Of a stretch of DNA of 23,279 nucleotides, positions 1 to 9,529 are shown piece after piece. Each line of letters opens with the position of its first letter. Position 1 is the stretch's first letter. The notes beneath the pieces are model-generated. The model worked only from the letters and a program-made list of their open reading frames with translations, was not told where the DNA came from and made no database searches. Source of the stretch: Ophiothrix spiculata (taxonomy: Eukaryota; Echinodermata; Ophiuroidea; Amphilepidida; Ophiotrichidae); the NCBI GenBank assembly GCA_000969725.1, contig JXSR01S002441.1; one strand, given 5' to 3'. The position numbers were made by a program, and so were the translations under genes.

Positions 1-28
1 TGCCGTTATTTTTATCAACACTACCTAC

Positions 29-212
29 CATGCAGGACCATATCCCTGAGTGATGTACTGTCCAACGCTAGTCTAGCCAGTCTGGGGGCATGAACTTTCC
101 TCACTTTCATCCTCTGTTCTTCCGTCTTCTCCAATCTACCAGAGTGTTTAGCTTCAAGTTGACGTAGAGACGAGGAGAAGGAATCGTGCGAGTTGTTGAG
201 TCTTGAACGGAA
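29..212 (-). CDS. DSTYK: DSTYK homologue, internal exon (helical region just before the kinase domain)
   Basis: The reading frame includes [17 protein letters not shown] and [12 protein letters not shown], which closely match the conserved segment just N-terminal to the protein kinase domain of vertebrate DSTYK as I recall it. The exon opens after a good acceptor (pyrimidine-rich, ending ctttcag; AG at 214-213) at codon TTC, in phase 0. The donor is GT at 28-27 (CATG|GTAGGT). A second GT four bases downstream (24-23) is an alternative, so the 3' end is uncertain by 4 nt. With the first donor the exon is 184 nt and ends in phase 1. The upstream exon 1716-1591 ends in phase 0 with SICSQ, so the join reads SICSQ|FRSRLN, as in the family. 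The kinase domain itself is expected beyond position 1. Identity as DSTYK is very likely; the exact donor is less certain. Confidence 0.92.
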
Positions 213-1369
213 CTGAAAGAGATGAACAAGTTGTGAATTAAATGTGATCAAATGCACTGGATTCATTATCATGGAAATGTAACCTTTTGTTTTACAAATT
301 TGATTTGGGTAGATTTGATGGACTTCTACATATAATAAAATGTGTTATAGACCTTTTCAAAACACAATTTTCTGAAGACAATTTTACACTTTCAGACAAT
401 TGCCGACAGAAAAAGTGCCTCACTAACACAATACCCCACAATAATGTTAAGTCCACGTTCACATTAACTGACTTTACACAAATTCAAACTTGTAATTAGG
501 GTAAGCACTAATGAGGCATTTTTGGTATGATCGCTCTGATGTGACTTGAAATCTTAAGCTTTCAAATGGAAATTTCACTCTTTGTGTCAATGAGTGTATG
601 GTACCACCAGCCAAAAGTTAAAATGTATGTGTCTGATTATAGTTATATTTCACTTTTATTTGCACTGAAAATGCAAGAGAATTTTCTGCAAATTTTGTTG
701 ACAAAATCGTGCATACTAATACTATTGAGCTTGTACGTGATTGGTTGAATGGCCACTTGATTGACATTCTGGAGACTTCTGAATGGATTTTGAAAAAGGT
801 CCATTAGCAAAGTTAACTTGAAATTGCATAAGAATTTTTTTGTGAAATGGATGCCTTGCATTTAAGTGGCAAACTATTTTTGACCACAGTGCATATGTTT
901 TGATCATGAAATAACCGGCTAGTAATTGGAAGGAAGCCAGAAGGCCAAATCATCTGTATGACAATGGTGATTTTGCTTGCACCAACCGGGTGGTCATTGT
1001 TAGGCGGTCAATTGTTACAGGACCATAGCATTAAACATCGTTAACAAGTCGCAAGGTTCGTAAATCCTTGCGATATGCTTTCGGCGCCTCTCCAGTTCAC
1101 AATAACTGTCCAGCCTCCTTACAGACATTGACTGATGTCATGCACATTGTAAAGAAATGTGCTAGAAATCCATTATCGAAATTTTGTGACCAAGGTATCA
1201 TGTTTTGAAAATAGCCGCCATGCCCATGATACATGATATTGCTGACCATCCAGATAGGGCAAGTTGTTTCAATTTTTTCCAAGTATATCTGTGGGGGAAA
1301 ATCTGCTACAAAATACCCCAAGAGTAATAACCCTCTTTCATAACTTTCTTATGGGGCACTCCTATTTTC
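213..1369. other. DSTYK intron, left part; no gene seen
   Basis: AT-rich intronic sequence between exons 1716-1591 and 212-29. The short open frames on both strands have no recognisable domains or plausible codon patterns. The only local structure noted is a small hairpin at about 1047-1072, with 8-bp arms tcgcaagg/ccttgcga. Confidence 0.7.
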
Positions 1370-1560
1370 AAGTGGTCATTGCATTGTTTTGGTTATCTTT
1401 TAGGGATCGGCTATTTACAAGCCCCATTGGCTGCTCAGCCTATTCCTCCATTATGTATAGCGTTTATTTTTATTTTTTTGAGTATAATTTATGTGTTTTG
1501 TTATTTTATCATTTGTGTATATATATGTTTATGGGAATGAATAAACTGAAACTGAAACTG
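1370..1560 (+). repeat. Probable LINE-like 3' end with (actgaa)n tail
   Basis: The segment ends with an AATAAA-like word followed by about three copies of a six-base tail unit (actgaa) at about 1544-1560. This is the usual appearance of the 3' end of CR1/L2-type non-LTR retrotransposons in invertebrates. No reverse transcriptase is left, the 5' boundary is a guess and the family is not identified. The tail ends only about 30 bp from the donor of the DSTYK exon at 1591. Confidence 0.45.
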
Positions 1561-1590
1561 TTTCCCATCATCCTATCATATTACACTCAC

Positions 1591-1716
1591 CTGAGAACAG
1601 ATACTCTTGGCCAGCTTTGATTCGTCCAGGTTATTGATCATGGTGAGAGCCACCTTGCGCTTCCAATCCTTATTCACCTTAGGCGGTGCTTTAAAGGGCT
1701 TGATAGTCTGCAAGAT
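1591..1716 (-). CDS. DSTYK: DSTYK homologue, internal exon (42 codons)
   Basis: This exon is exactly 126 nt, phase 0 at both ends. It encodes 42 residues beginning ILQTIKPF and ending DESKLAKSICSQ, with the DWKRKVA block in the middle. These match the vertebrate DSTYK segment that follows WEQIKQ and contains EWKRKVAQ...SKLAKSICSQ (from memory of the family). The acceptor is tatcttacag (AG at 1718-1717) and the donor is CAG|gtgagt (GT at 1590-1589), an excellent consensus. The exon lies in the region between the GTPase-like N-terminus and the kinase domain, predicted helical. It joins in frame to 212-29 downstream. Upstream it joins 7144-7061 either directly or through one or two candidate 24-nt microexons. 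Confidence 0.94.
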
Positions 1717-2636
1717 CTGTAAGATATAAACGATTAAATTAAAAATACAACATCATTTGCCCACAAGGGGATGAGAAGAGGTACAGAAATCAGTCAGAGT
1801 GAGGAATACCTAAGAAGGAATACCCCCTTGTAAACACTGATATTTCAACCAGATGGGAAAGCAACAAAGTGACAAGACATCCTGTGCAGCAAAAATACTT
1901 AATTTTTTTTTACCATCAAGGGGAGGAGATGGTCTGGGGAGTAGGGAGTAGGCACACTTCACTGGGTATTGGGCCTGTCTAATGATGAAGATCTGCAAAG
2001 GGCCAACGTTTTGATATTGTGTCACTGTATCTTGACCCAAAAAATGACCTTTTAAGAGCTGAATGTTCAGCCAATAATGAAAGGAGACACGATAGCCAAA
2101 TCTTTTGCATATTGAGCACAGTAATAAGACGCAGTTCAAACAAATACTGCCCTCTGGCTATTTAGCCATAGGAAAACCTTTACTTTCTTCAAAAAGAATA
2201 AAAATATACTATGCTACCTGTTAAATTCTGGTTCATAAATAAGCATCACCAATTAGAATATTTATACTGTACTATGTGGAATGTGTGTGTTGTTAAATGC
2301 AGCATTCAAGTTAGTGGTGATTCGTTGAGGGCCAAAATCATACAATCAGTGCCATGTTAAAAGATTCAGTGGATGAAACAATCATGATTTTAAGAAAATA
2401 AAGTAGGCCTTGTCCTTAACTGGGCATAAGCCTGGTTTTGTTTATATTAATATAATAATCTATTTAGTTATTCATTAATCAATTAAATGAACATAATCTA
2501 GTTCCAATTAGTGTGAAACAAAATTAAGACTCTTAAGTCTAGTCTAAGTCATGCTAGTCAAAATCACATGCCGATTTAAAAGAAATGTTATTTCGATATC
2601 ATGCTGCTCTGAGTAACCGTACACAGAGCCGGGTAG
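1717..2636. other. DSTYK intron segment; no gene seen
   Basis: Intronic sequence with no exon-like block, terminal inverted repeat or RNA gene that I can support. A minus-strand frame at 2139-1810 is open for 109 codons but has no family resemblance and no convincing splice context. Confidence 0.65.
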
Positions 2637-2657
2637 CAGTTGTTGAAACACTCTCAC

Positions 2658-2681
2658 CTTAATTTTAGCCATGTTGAACCT
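2658..2681 (-). CDS. DSTYK: Candidate 24-nt DSTYK microexon, copy 1
   Basis: On the minus strand the 24-nt block reads as eight codons, RFNMAKIK. It is preceded by gatttgcag (AG at 2683-2682) and followed by the strong donor AAG|gtgagag (GT at 2657-2656). Both flanking DSTYK exons are in phase 0 at this intron, so inclusion would add exactly eight residues between WERMKE and ILQTIKPF without shifting the frame. The vertebrate protein, as I recall it, has no insertion here. The acceptor has a weak pyrimidine tract and a TGC next to the AG. That arrangement is known from SRRM3/4-type (eMIC-dependent) neural microexons; applying it here is inference. An identical copy lies at 3597-3574. No transcript evidence is available, so the exon could be unused or belong to a repeat. 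Confidence 0.55.
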
Positions 2682-3100
2682 CTGCAAATCAGTCAAGATA
2701 AATTGATATTAATTATTTATTTAATTGAATAGTCTGCCTAAATTATTCAACAGATCCCAGTTAATATTGCAACATGAAATGGCAATGTGTAGAAGGGGCA
2801 TTAATATCAAATATTATACATCAGGTATAAATGATAAAAATGACAAAAGGAGTTATAAATGCAATAATCTGTTTGGATAATGGAACATGTATGATTTTAA
2901 AGAACAAAGTCCTAGCTGCTGTGAAAATTATGAATACAGTGTAAAATTTAGCTAAAACACCCAAAAATGTCCCAAAACAGGCTAAATTAAATAAATAAAA
3001 TTGCAAAATCAGGATAAACCCTCAAGAAATTTTGGTTACAATGAATAAGCCTGATCAAGATAGGCCTATATAGGATCTACAATAAATTCAAAGCCATTAA

Positions 3101-3282
3101 CCTTAACTGTACTGAGCACCTCGCCGTTTGTAAACTATTTACTCGGAAATCCGCCAGTTAAAAATGGTGGGTTTCCACCTGGGTTCGAACCCGAGACCTC
3201 TCACATCCCAACCCAACTAATCACTATGTCAAGCCACCTAACTATGTGGATTGTGATTTTTTGATGTTTTGCACGGTTAGGG
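3101..3282. mobile_element. TTAA-flanked 182-bp non-autonomous element with tRNA-like internal box
   Basis: The insertion is flanked by TTAA at 3097-3100 and 3283-3286. Its ends are imperfect inverted repeats, ccttaactgt and acggttaggg (8 of 10 pair). The tandem sister copy at 3553-4076 has the empty site (about 4007-4020), matching the flanks with one TTAA and one mismatch, so the boundaries are precise. TTAA duplication and CCY ends fit piggyBac-like MITEs. On the minus strand it contains a B-box-like GGTTCGAACCC and an A-box-like stretch, as in tRNA-derived SINEs, so it may be composite. No coding capacity. Confidence 0.8.
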
Positions 3283-3417
3283 TTAATATAACCTTTGAGC
3301 ACCAAGTGGTGCAATTTGCACAACATTAATTATTCATAAGGTAAAATTAGAAGAGGAGTACATTATAAATATAAACTGAAAATTTCAGTTGATTCCGACC
3401 ATTCCTTTCCAAGTTGA

Positions 3418-3445
3418 AATTACTGTCGGGGCCCCGACAGTAATT
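3418..3445. repeat. Perfect 28-bp palindrome between the duplicated units
   Basis: The sequence is a perfect palindrome centred between 3431 and 3432, with 14-bp arms aattactgtcgggg and no loop. It lies in the 203-bp spacer separating unit A from unit B. It could be the fused ends of a deleted inverted-repeat transposon or a cruciform-prone site linked to the duplication; nothing distinguishes these. Confidence 0.95.
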
Positions 3446-3552
3446 AGAAATTGACACATTTTCTCAAATTTCTCAAAAATGCAAGCACAAATGAAAGAAT
3501 GATATGGGGATCGTAACATATACCATTTGACGATTCTTACAAGTCAAAAAAC

Positions 3553-4076
3553 CAGTTGTTGAAACACTCTCACCTTAATTTTAGCCATGTTGAACCTCTG
3601 CAAATCAGTCAAGATAAATTGATATTAATTATTATTTAATTGAATAGTCTGCCTGAATTATTCAACGGACCCCCTTTAATATCGTAACATGAAATGTAAA
3701 TGCTTAGAAGGGGCATTAATATTAAACATTATACAAATGATAAAAATGGACAAAAATACATAATCCAAAGACCATTAAAATAAGGTACATGTATGATTTT
3801 AAAGAACAAAGTTCTGGCTGCTGTGAAACATTGTGAATTCAGTCTTATTTTTAAATTTAGCTAAAATACTCCCCAAAATGTCCCAGAACAGGCTTACATA
3901 AATAAAATTGTAAAATCAGGATTAACCCTTAAGCATCACATCCTTTAAAAATTTTGGTTACAATGAATGAGCCTGATCAACATATAGATCTACATAAATT
4001 CAAAGCCATTAATTTAACCTTTGAGTGCCAAGTGGTGCAATTTGCACCACATTAATTATTCACGAGGTAAAAATTA
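3553..4076 (-). repeat. Tandem duplication unit B carrying microexon copy 2
   Basis: This is the sister of 2637-3349, in the same orientation. It lacks the TTAA insertion and therefore preserves the pre-insertion target. It ends near a 19-bp perfect palindrome (4032-4050, arms gtggtgcaa/ttgcaccac) that is imperfect in unit A. The right boundary is approximate. Confidence 0.9.
3574..3597 (-). CDS. DSTYK: Candidate 24-nt DSTYK microexon, copy 2
   Basis: This block is identical to the block at 2681-2658 and encodes RFNMAKIK. The acceptor is gatttgcag (AG at 3599-3598) and the donor is AAG|gtgagag (GT at 3573-3572). In transcript order it is the first of the two microexons after exon 7144-7061. 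Skipping both, using either one, or using both would give insertions of 0, 8 or 16 residues, all in frame. Identity of the two peptides means mutually exclusive use would not change the protein. The meaning could instead be dosage of inclusion, or one copy may be decaying. Function and use are unknown without RNA data. Confidence 0.55.
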
Positions 4077-7060
4077 ACTGCTGCCTTAAAGTAAGATATA
4101 TTTTACTTAATAAAACTGATTAAACTGTCATATTTTATTATATTTCTTTTGAAATTCAGAATCACCTCAGTATTTATCTAAGTATCACTTCAAATGGTAT
4201 ACATATATGCTTGGTTCAAAATTCATGCTCATTAGGGAAACCATCAGTGCACCAAGACATTATTTCCATTAGGAAAACCCAAAATCCACTTTTTAGATAA
4301 AACAATCACAGTGGTAAGTTTGTACATGCCGTTCCTGTTACACAACAAAAGCTGTCATGTGTGGGGAAAAGTGAGAATGAAGATAATGGTCAATCCCTTT
4401 AATAAGATTAACATTATACACTCCATGAGTCCATGTAAATGCTTTAACGGCACCTCGAACTGGAAAATCCCAAAAGGTTCTCTGAGTACGCAGCAGACAG
4501 AATCCTTAGTCCGTGTACATGCTTTATACATCATTTCCTCCAACACTTCAATTCAACTTCTCACACACTAGTTTCACTTTATATTTCACAAGTTAATGTT
4601 AGGTGCATATCCTCTACGTATTGGTGTTGTGGTTTTTCATATATACTTATAAGATTCACAGAAATTGTGAACATGGTTCTAGTTTTTGTGCAGGTGAATA
4701 TTTATGACCCGGGGATGCACTCAAATATATGGGCAGTGTAGTTATGGCCAGTGGGCAAGACCAGGGGTAGCGCCGAGATCCGAAATCTTAAGAGTTCAAT
4801 AACAACGTTGCTATATGCAGGAACCAGTTTAATAATAGAATTTCCAAACAAAATTGTCAAATTGGGGCTAATTTTGGACCCTTTGGGTAGACACAAATCC
4901 AACCAGACCCCAAAACATGGTCATTGGACCCCTGGACCCCTTGCAGCACTATCCCTTAGCTTACCACCCCCTTTTCAGGCCTCCAGATGCACTCACCTGA
5001 TCTCCCCATTTTCAGTAGACCCCATTTTGTAGAAAATACAATATTTTAGCTTGAACTATAGAAATTGAGAAAATTTCCAGCTCAGATCGCTATTTTTGGC
5101 AGAAATTTCAGTTCACAAGACCCTCAAAAATCAAGTTTCAAAGGTCCATTTTTTGCTCAAAATCAGTTCAGAAGACCGCCAGTTAAGCACTTTGTACCGG
5201 ACATACCAGCCTTTCCAAATTTGAGTGCTCCTCCACCAGATTTAAGAAACAAGCATTAAAAGGCACTTTTAATCTCATATTTCTGATTTTTCAAACTTCT
5301 TCTCTTCATCAGTCAGGATACATAGAACATGGTCCACAGCAATGCATGCATCAGAAACAAGATATCAGGACCTCTGCAATTGTTTTTTCAAAGAATTGCT
5401 CACAAACTGTGGTGATTTTGGTCAAATCTAGGCACTGCATGTTTAACTTGTGGTTTAAGAGATATAGGGAGTTTTTGATAGGAAAACCACAAGCACCTGT
5501 TTGTAAACTACTTCGCAAGTTTGCCATGATACAATGTACACAGAGCTACCCTTGGCCACTTCAGGGAATCAAGGCCTAGGTCTATATTTACACCCTTTAT
5601 TATATCATTTTCATAATTTGAATAAACAACAGCCATTAGTTGATAATATGGGTGTACTATTTATATGAAGTTGTTCGCATTTATAATTGGTTATTAGTAT
5701 TATGTTGTGTATAAGGCCTAAAAAAAGTTGTTGACTTGCCCTTTAATGGTGAAATTGATGGTTGGTCGGTGAGATCTTTTTTCTTCTTCTCGGAAATGGA
5801 CCCAAAAAAACTGAATAAAATAGTTCATATAAATGTTTTCATTGTTTTGTGCTTTATTCATTATACGTTTCTTTCATACAAATATATAATATTCTGTGAA
5901 TATTGTTGTAAATTTAACCCAAATATCATGATATTTTTACCAAATGCATTATTGAGATTGGCAAAAGTTCACACACAAAAAAGCGACCCTAAATTTTGCA
6001 AATTTTGGGTCAGTCGCAAAGGGCAAGTCAACCATTTTTTTAGGCCTAATGATAGTATGAAACAAGGGGGGGGGGGAAAGTGGCTAAATGTATTATGAAA
6101 AGTAACATATAATATTAGTAGCCTTACATACAAGCAACTAGGATAAAATTACTGATCTATAGGGTTTTGAAATGGGTGATGTCCTAGTGGGGGATACCCC
6201 GGGGGATACTTACATATAATATAGGCACACTGCAATATTTCGCTCCAATGGGTCACTTTTTCATGAAGCAGCTGACACAAGACACTTTTTCACACAAAAA
6301 TCCTTTGGCATGGGTCCCCTTTTTTTTCAAAATATCCCTAAATATATGTCTTTTTTATCAAAGAAAATATCCCAAATTTTTGGTGTCTACATGAAAATTG
6401 TGAATGGTTAAAGACAAGAAAAGAATCATCAATTAGCAATGGATACCTTTTTTAAAAGATGACCCTCGGAAAAAGGAAGGGTGTTTTGAGACTCGAGCGG
6501 CACATATCCATCTAAACCACACTTAGTGAGTGCAACCTCACCTGGTCATATTGTAAAGTAACATTTAGACTTAACTTTCCATGTAGTAAGGTTGCTAGAA
6601 CCTTAATGTGACCGTCCATCCCAAACCAGCCGTAAATGCCACCTCTTGTCATTTTCACTTTTTTAATTATTTGCAAAGACCATGATTAAAATGACACCAT
6701 AATGGACTTCACACGATTTTACAGAAGTCAAGTTATGGTTCATCAAAGGTTGTCAGGGAGTAAAATGTATTTAAAAACTGAGATAAACGCGTCCAAAGAT
6801 CAAAAAGCCCTATGTTTTCTGTTGATTGTCTTAAAAATATGCAGATTTATTTCACATTTCCTATCATTTTCTTGAAATGAAACTTTGCTGGTATTTTCTA
6901 GTAAGCACAAGGAAAAAAAATCAATTTCGGCAAACTACGACCTTAACATGTATTTTCACCTGTAGCGCAAAATTAAGTTTCTGGCTTTTACGGCTCATAC
7001 AGGCTGGACAGCCACCTTTGATTGTAAATCAGTATGATTTAAAAACTGCTAAGGGCATAC
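4077..7060. other. DSTYK intron; low-grade repeats, no gene seen
   Basis: Intronic sequence. Stretches at about 4730-5260 and 6140-6520 share a texture of irregularly repeated gaccc / ggaccc words separated by T-rich runs, probably old interspersed repeats that I cannot name. An 11-base G run lies at 6066-6076. Open frames such as 5736-6098 (120 codons) and 4751-5032 are low-complexity and match no family that I recognise. Confidence 0.6.
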
Positions 7061-7144
7061 CTCTTTCATTCGCTCCCATATAACTCTTACAATAGATGAA
7101 CTTGTTCTCACATTGACCTCCACCTGGTAGGCAGCATTCAAGAT
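7061..7144 (-). CDS. DSTYK: DSTYK homologue, internal exon (28 codons)
   Basis: This is a short 84-nt exon, phase 0 at both ends. It encodes ILNAAYQVEVNV at its start and VRVIWERMKE at its end. It corresponds to the vertebrate DSTYK segment ILNAAYHVEV...LWEQIKQ as I recall it. The acceptor is tttattacag (AG at 7146-7145) and the donor is GAG|gtatgc (GT at 7060-7059). The upstream exon 12160-11928 ends ...ALGQ in phase 0, so the join reads GQ|ILNAAY, equivalent to the family's KQILNAAY. The exon is too short to appear as a long open frame and was found by homology and splice sites. Confidence 0.92.
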
Positions 7145-7747
7145 CTGTAATAAATAAAGCATGATGCAGACACATAAATAACATATACCACTTTCATGCA
7201 TATACAGTTACCTTGCACAGCTGGGAAATTCAGCTATTTAGGGAAACCTTGAATATTCAAGAAATAAAACAGGGTAAGATAAAATATTTGAAATGATCTT
7301 GTTCTAGTGGATAAACCTGTTAGTTTATAATGCAATGACTGGGTGCAAGTATAACATAAGATCCAATTGTGCATGTACAAAATCCATACAGGAAAACTTC
7401 TTTATAATGAAATCTGATATAGTTTAGTTTAGCTTAGTTTAGTTTCAAAGTTTAGTTCAGCATTTCAAGAAAACAGTACAAAGAAAGAAACAAGACATTT
7501 TATAGAATATAATTCTATACAATATCCCAAACACAGCAAAATGTTGAAAGCCGGGATGGCCCATAATAGACTGGCTACAAATGGGGTCCCAAAACAACAG
7601 AAAGATGGCAAAAACAAAAAAACATGAGGATTTACAATTACGGTTGCCTGGTATGAAATCAATACCATAAGAATTGGGAAAATGCTACAGATAAGGAAGC
7701 ACTTACTAGTTCTTTGTATCCAGATTTTGAACATGTATATACTATCA

Positions 7748-7949
7748 CAGGCTTTGTCTTTTGAAAATTACTGGCGAGTGACAAATTACTCTCCTCAAAA
7801 CTTGTCAGGTGAGCTGTAGGCGAGTGATTTTAATCACTTGTATTATTAGTACACAAAAGGTAGGCAAGTGATAAAAAGCTCTCCTCAGCTTCATTTTAGG
7901 TGAGTGGTGGTGAGTGATCACTCTCGCTCGCCTTAAAAGACAAAGCCTG
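7748..7949. mobile_element. MITE with 15-bp perfect terminal inverted repeats
   Basis: The ends are caggctttgtctttt (7748-7762) and its exact reverse complement (7935-7949). They are flanked by a direct repeat ctatca at 7742-7747 and 7950-7955, which looks like a target-site duplication. The 202-bp interior has several gcgagtga/ggtgagtg words in both orientations and no coding capacity. CAG termini recall hAT elements, but those usually duplicate 8 bp, so the superfamily is left open. Confidence 0.85.
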
Positions 7950-7985
7950 CTATCAAGGTTCTAAAACCAAAAGTGCAAAAGAAAT

Positions 7986-8256
7986 TTGTGACTGGACGTG
8001 TGACATCAAAAGGTACAGGTTGTCAGTCGTGCAAATTTGGCAAATTAAACTTTGAAATTATAAGGAAGATTATAAGAACATTCTTTACAGTGTACAGAAT
8101 GTTTACACTAATCATCATAACTTTGAAATTCAAATTTCAATTTTCGCAAGCAAGGTATTATTTTAAGACTTATATAATTCCCTTTCAAATGACATGAAAA
8201 TCTGAATTTTGTAAAAGGTAAACAACTTGTACCTTTAAATGTAATGTGTCACATTT
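7986..8256. mobile_element. Degenerate copy of the gtgac-ended MITE family
   Basis: The left end contains acatcaaaaggtacaggttg and the right end contains aacaacttgtacctttaaat followed by gtgtcaca. These match the inverted ends of the well-preserved element at 20706-20966, including internal words such as catcataactt. This copy carries several substitutions and an indel in the left arm, so it is older. It starts about 36 bp after the neighbouring MITE ends. Confidence 0.8.
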
Positions 8257-8486
8257 GTATATATGTAAATGGCAAAGAAAGAACTTTACAAAAGGGTTTT
8301 TTTTTGTCTACAAGTTTGATCTTTTCAAGGTGAAACTAATCAATGTTTGACAGGCAGGTTCATTTTATTTTGAAAACATGTTTTCATATATTAAAGATTT
8401 GTTGAGATCATCGTAAATATTTTCATTTTGAAATCTTTTCAATGGTGTCAACTGTTTTTTGGTTTTTTTCTGCTTCAATAATGAAA

Positions 8487-8516
8487 ATTGTATTGTATTG
8501 TATTGTATTGTATTGT
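8487..8516 (+). repeat. (attgt)6 microsatellite
   Basis: Six uninterrupted copies of the pentamer attgt. It is possibly the tail of a LINE fragment, since comparable 5-mer tails end many invertebrate non-LTR elements. Confidence 0.95.
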
Positions 8517-8559
8517 TTCTGTGCAATTACATGTAGTAACAAATTATGTGATGTATACC

Positions 8560-8763
8560 ATCTTCCGCCCCATGTCATACAACATGTTTAACTTTTGACT
8601 ATGGGCCGGTCGACATAGTAACTCCTTGAACACTTCTTAATCAAGGGGTAGTCCGCTCTGGCCTTTTGACTGCTCCTCCATAATTGTATCTTTGTATTTT
8701 TTTATCTTGTTTGTTTATATTTTACATTATGGAATAAAGTCAGTTGAATTGAATTGAATTGAA
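8560..8763 (+). repeat. LINE-like 3' end with (ttgaa)n tail
   Basis: The segment ends in ggaataaagtcagttgaatt followed by further ttgaa units to about 8763. A T-rich stretch with a polyadenylation-like AATAAA precedes the tail, the normal form of a CR1/L2-type LINE 3' terminus. No reverse transcriptase remains and the 5' limit is approximate. Confidence 0.6.
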
Positions 8764-8932
8764 AATGGTTCCTTCTCAGAGTTACTCTTCCATTTCAGAT
8801 GGAGATTTTTCTATCTCAAAAAAAAAAAAGGAAGGAGGAAGTATATTTTTGGCTCTCATTTTCAGTTACGATTGCGTAACTCGCAAATTAGGCCACTACA
8901 TATATAATAGAAGATGATGAGCTCAAACCATG

Positions 8933-9529
8933 GATAATAGAGCACATGGATGATCAACACGATTAACCTTGATTAGCATTGAATAGAATTTCTATAGAGC
9001 CGGTAAAAATCCTTTTGAATCTATGTATGTCTCACCAGCACTTGAGATTTGAATGGTTTGAATAGTGCGGGAGTTATTATCAATAATAACCAATGGTCCA
9101 AGACAATGGGATATAGTTAGCTCATGGTCTAGTCTTTGCTCAATCAACAATTCCAATGTCGAATAATGCAATTAATATATTACAATTTAAAAAAGCACCA
9201 CGGTAAATGAAGACATTTTTAGCTTCCTTCAAAGTGAAATTATTTATTCTGGAGTTTCACCGAGGCTTTTTTTTACACAAGATACACCTCAATTGTAACA
9301 TGAAAAATAATTTGGCTATTTTTAGTGAACTGACTCTGCAACAGCCTAGTCTACCATTGATGTATACAGCCAAACACCACCAGTGGGTATGATACTAGAC
9401 AATATACCTTTTAGTATACATTGCTTAAGTCTAGACTGTAGGGAAGGCTAGAGATCCTTTATGCTTAATTGTGAGACACACCATAGTTTTAATGGTTTAT
9501 GAAGCTGACCATCCATGTGCTCTATTATC
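8933..9529. repeat. Distant inverted repeat, about 23-bp arms
   Basis: The arm gataatagagcacatggatg at 8933-8952, extending to 8955, pairs with 9507-9529 with one mismatch. The 550-bp interior has no coding signal. This may be a MITE or folded LINE remnant; no target duplication was seen. Confidence 0.6.

Larger units (their letters stand above)
2637..3349 (-). repeat. Tandem duplication unit A carrying microexon copy 1
   Basis: Unit A aligns along its length to unit B (3553-4076), in the same orientation. The first 102 bp (2638-2739) differ from unit B by a single one-base indel and no substitutions. Beyond that the two copies diverge by roughly 10-20 percent with several indels. Unit A is longer because of a 182-bp insertion with TTAA flanks at 3101-3282. 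Removing the insertion and one TTAA leaves about 530 bp, close to unit B. The right boundary, where similarity fades near gtaaaatta, is approximate. Confidence 0.9.

Noticed and set aside
3170..3240. tRNA gene on the minus strand
   Set aside because: The B-box-like GGTTCGAACCC is inside a TTAA-flanked insertion and no full cloverleaf could be drawn.
5736..6098. 120-codon plus-strand frame
   Set aside because: Low-complexity hydrophobic and repeat-derived sequence with no family resemblance, lying in a DSTYK intron on the opposite strand.
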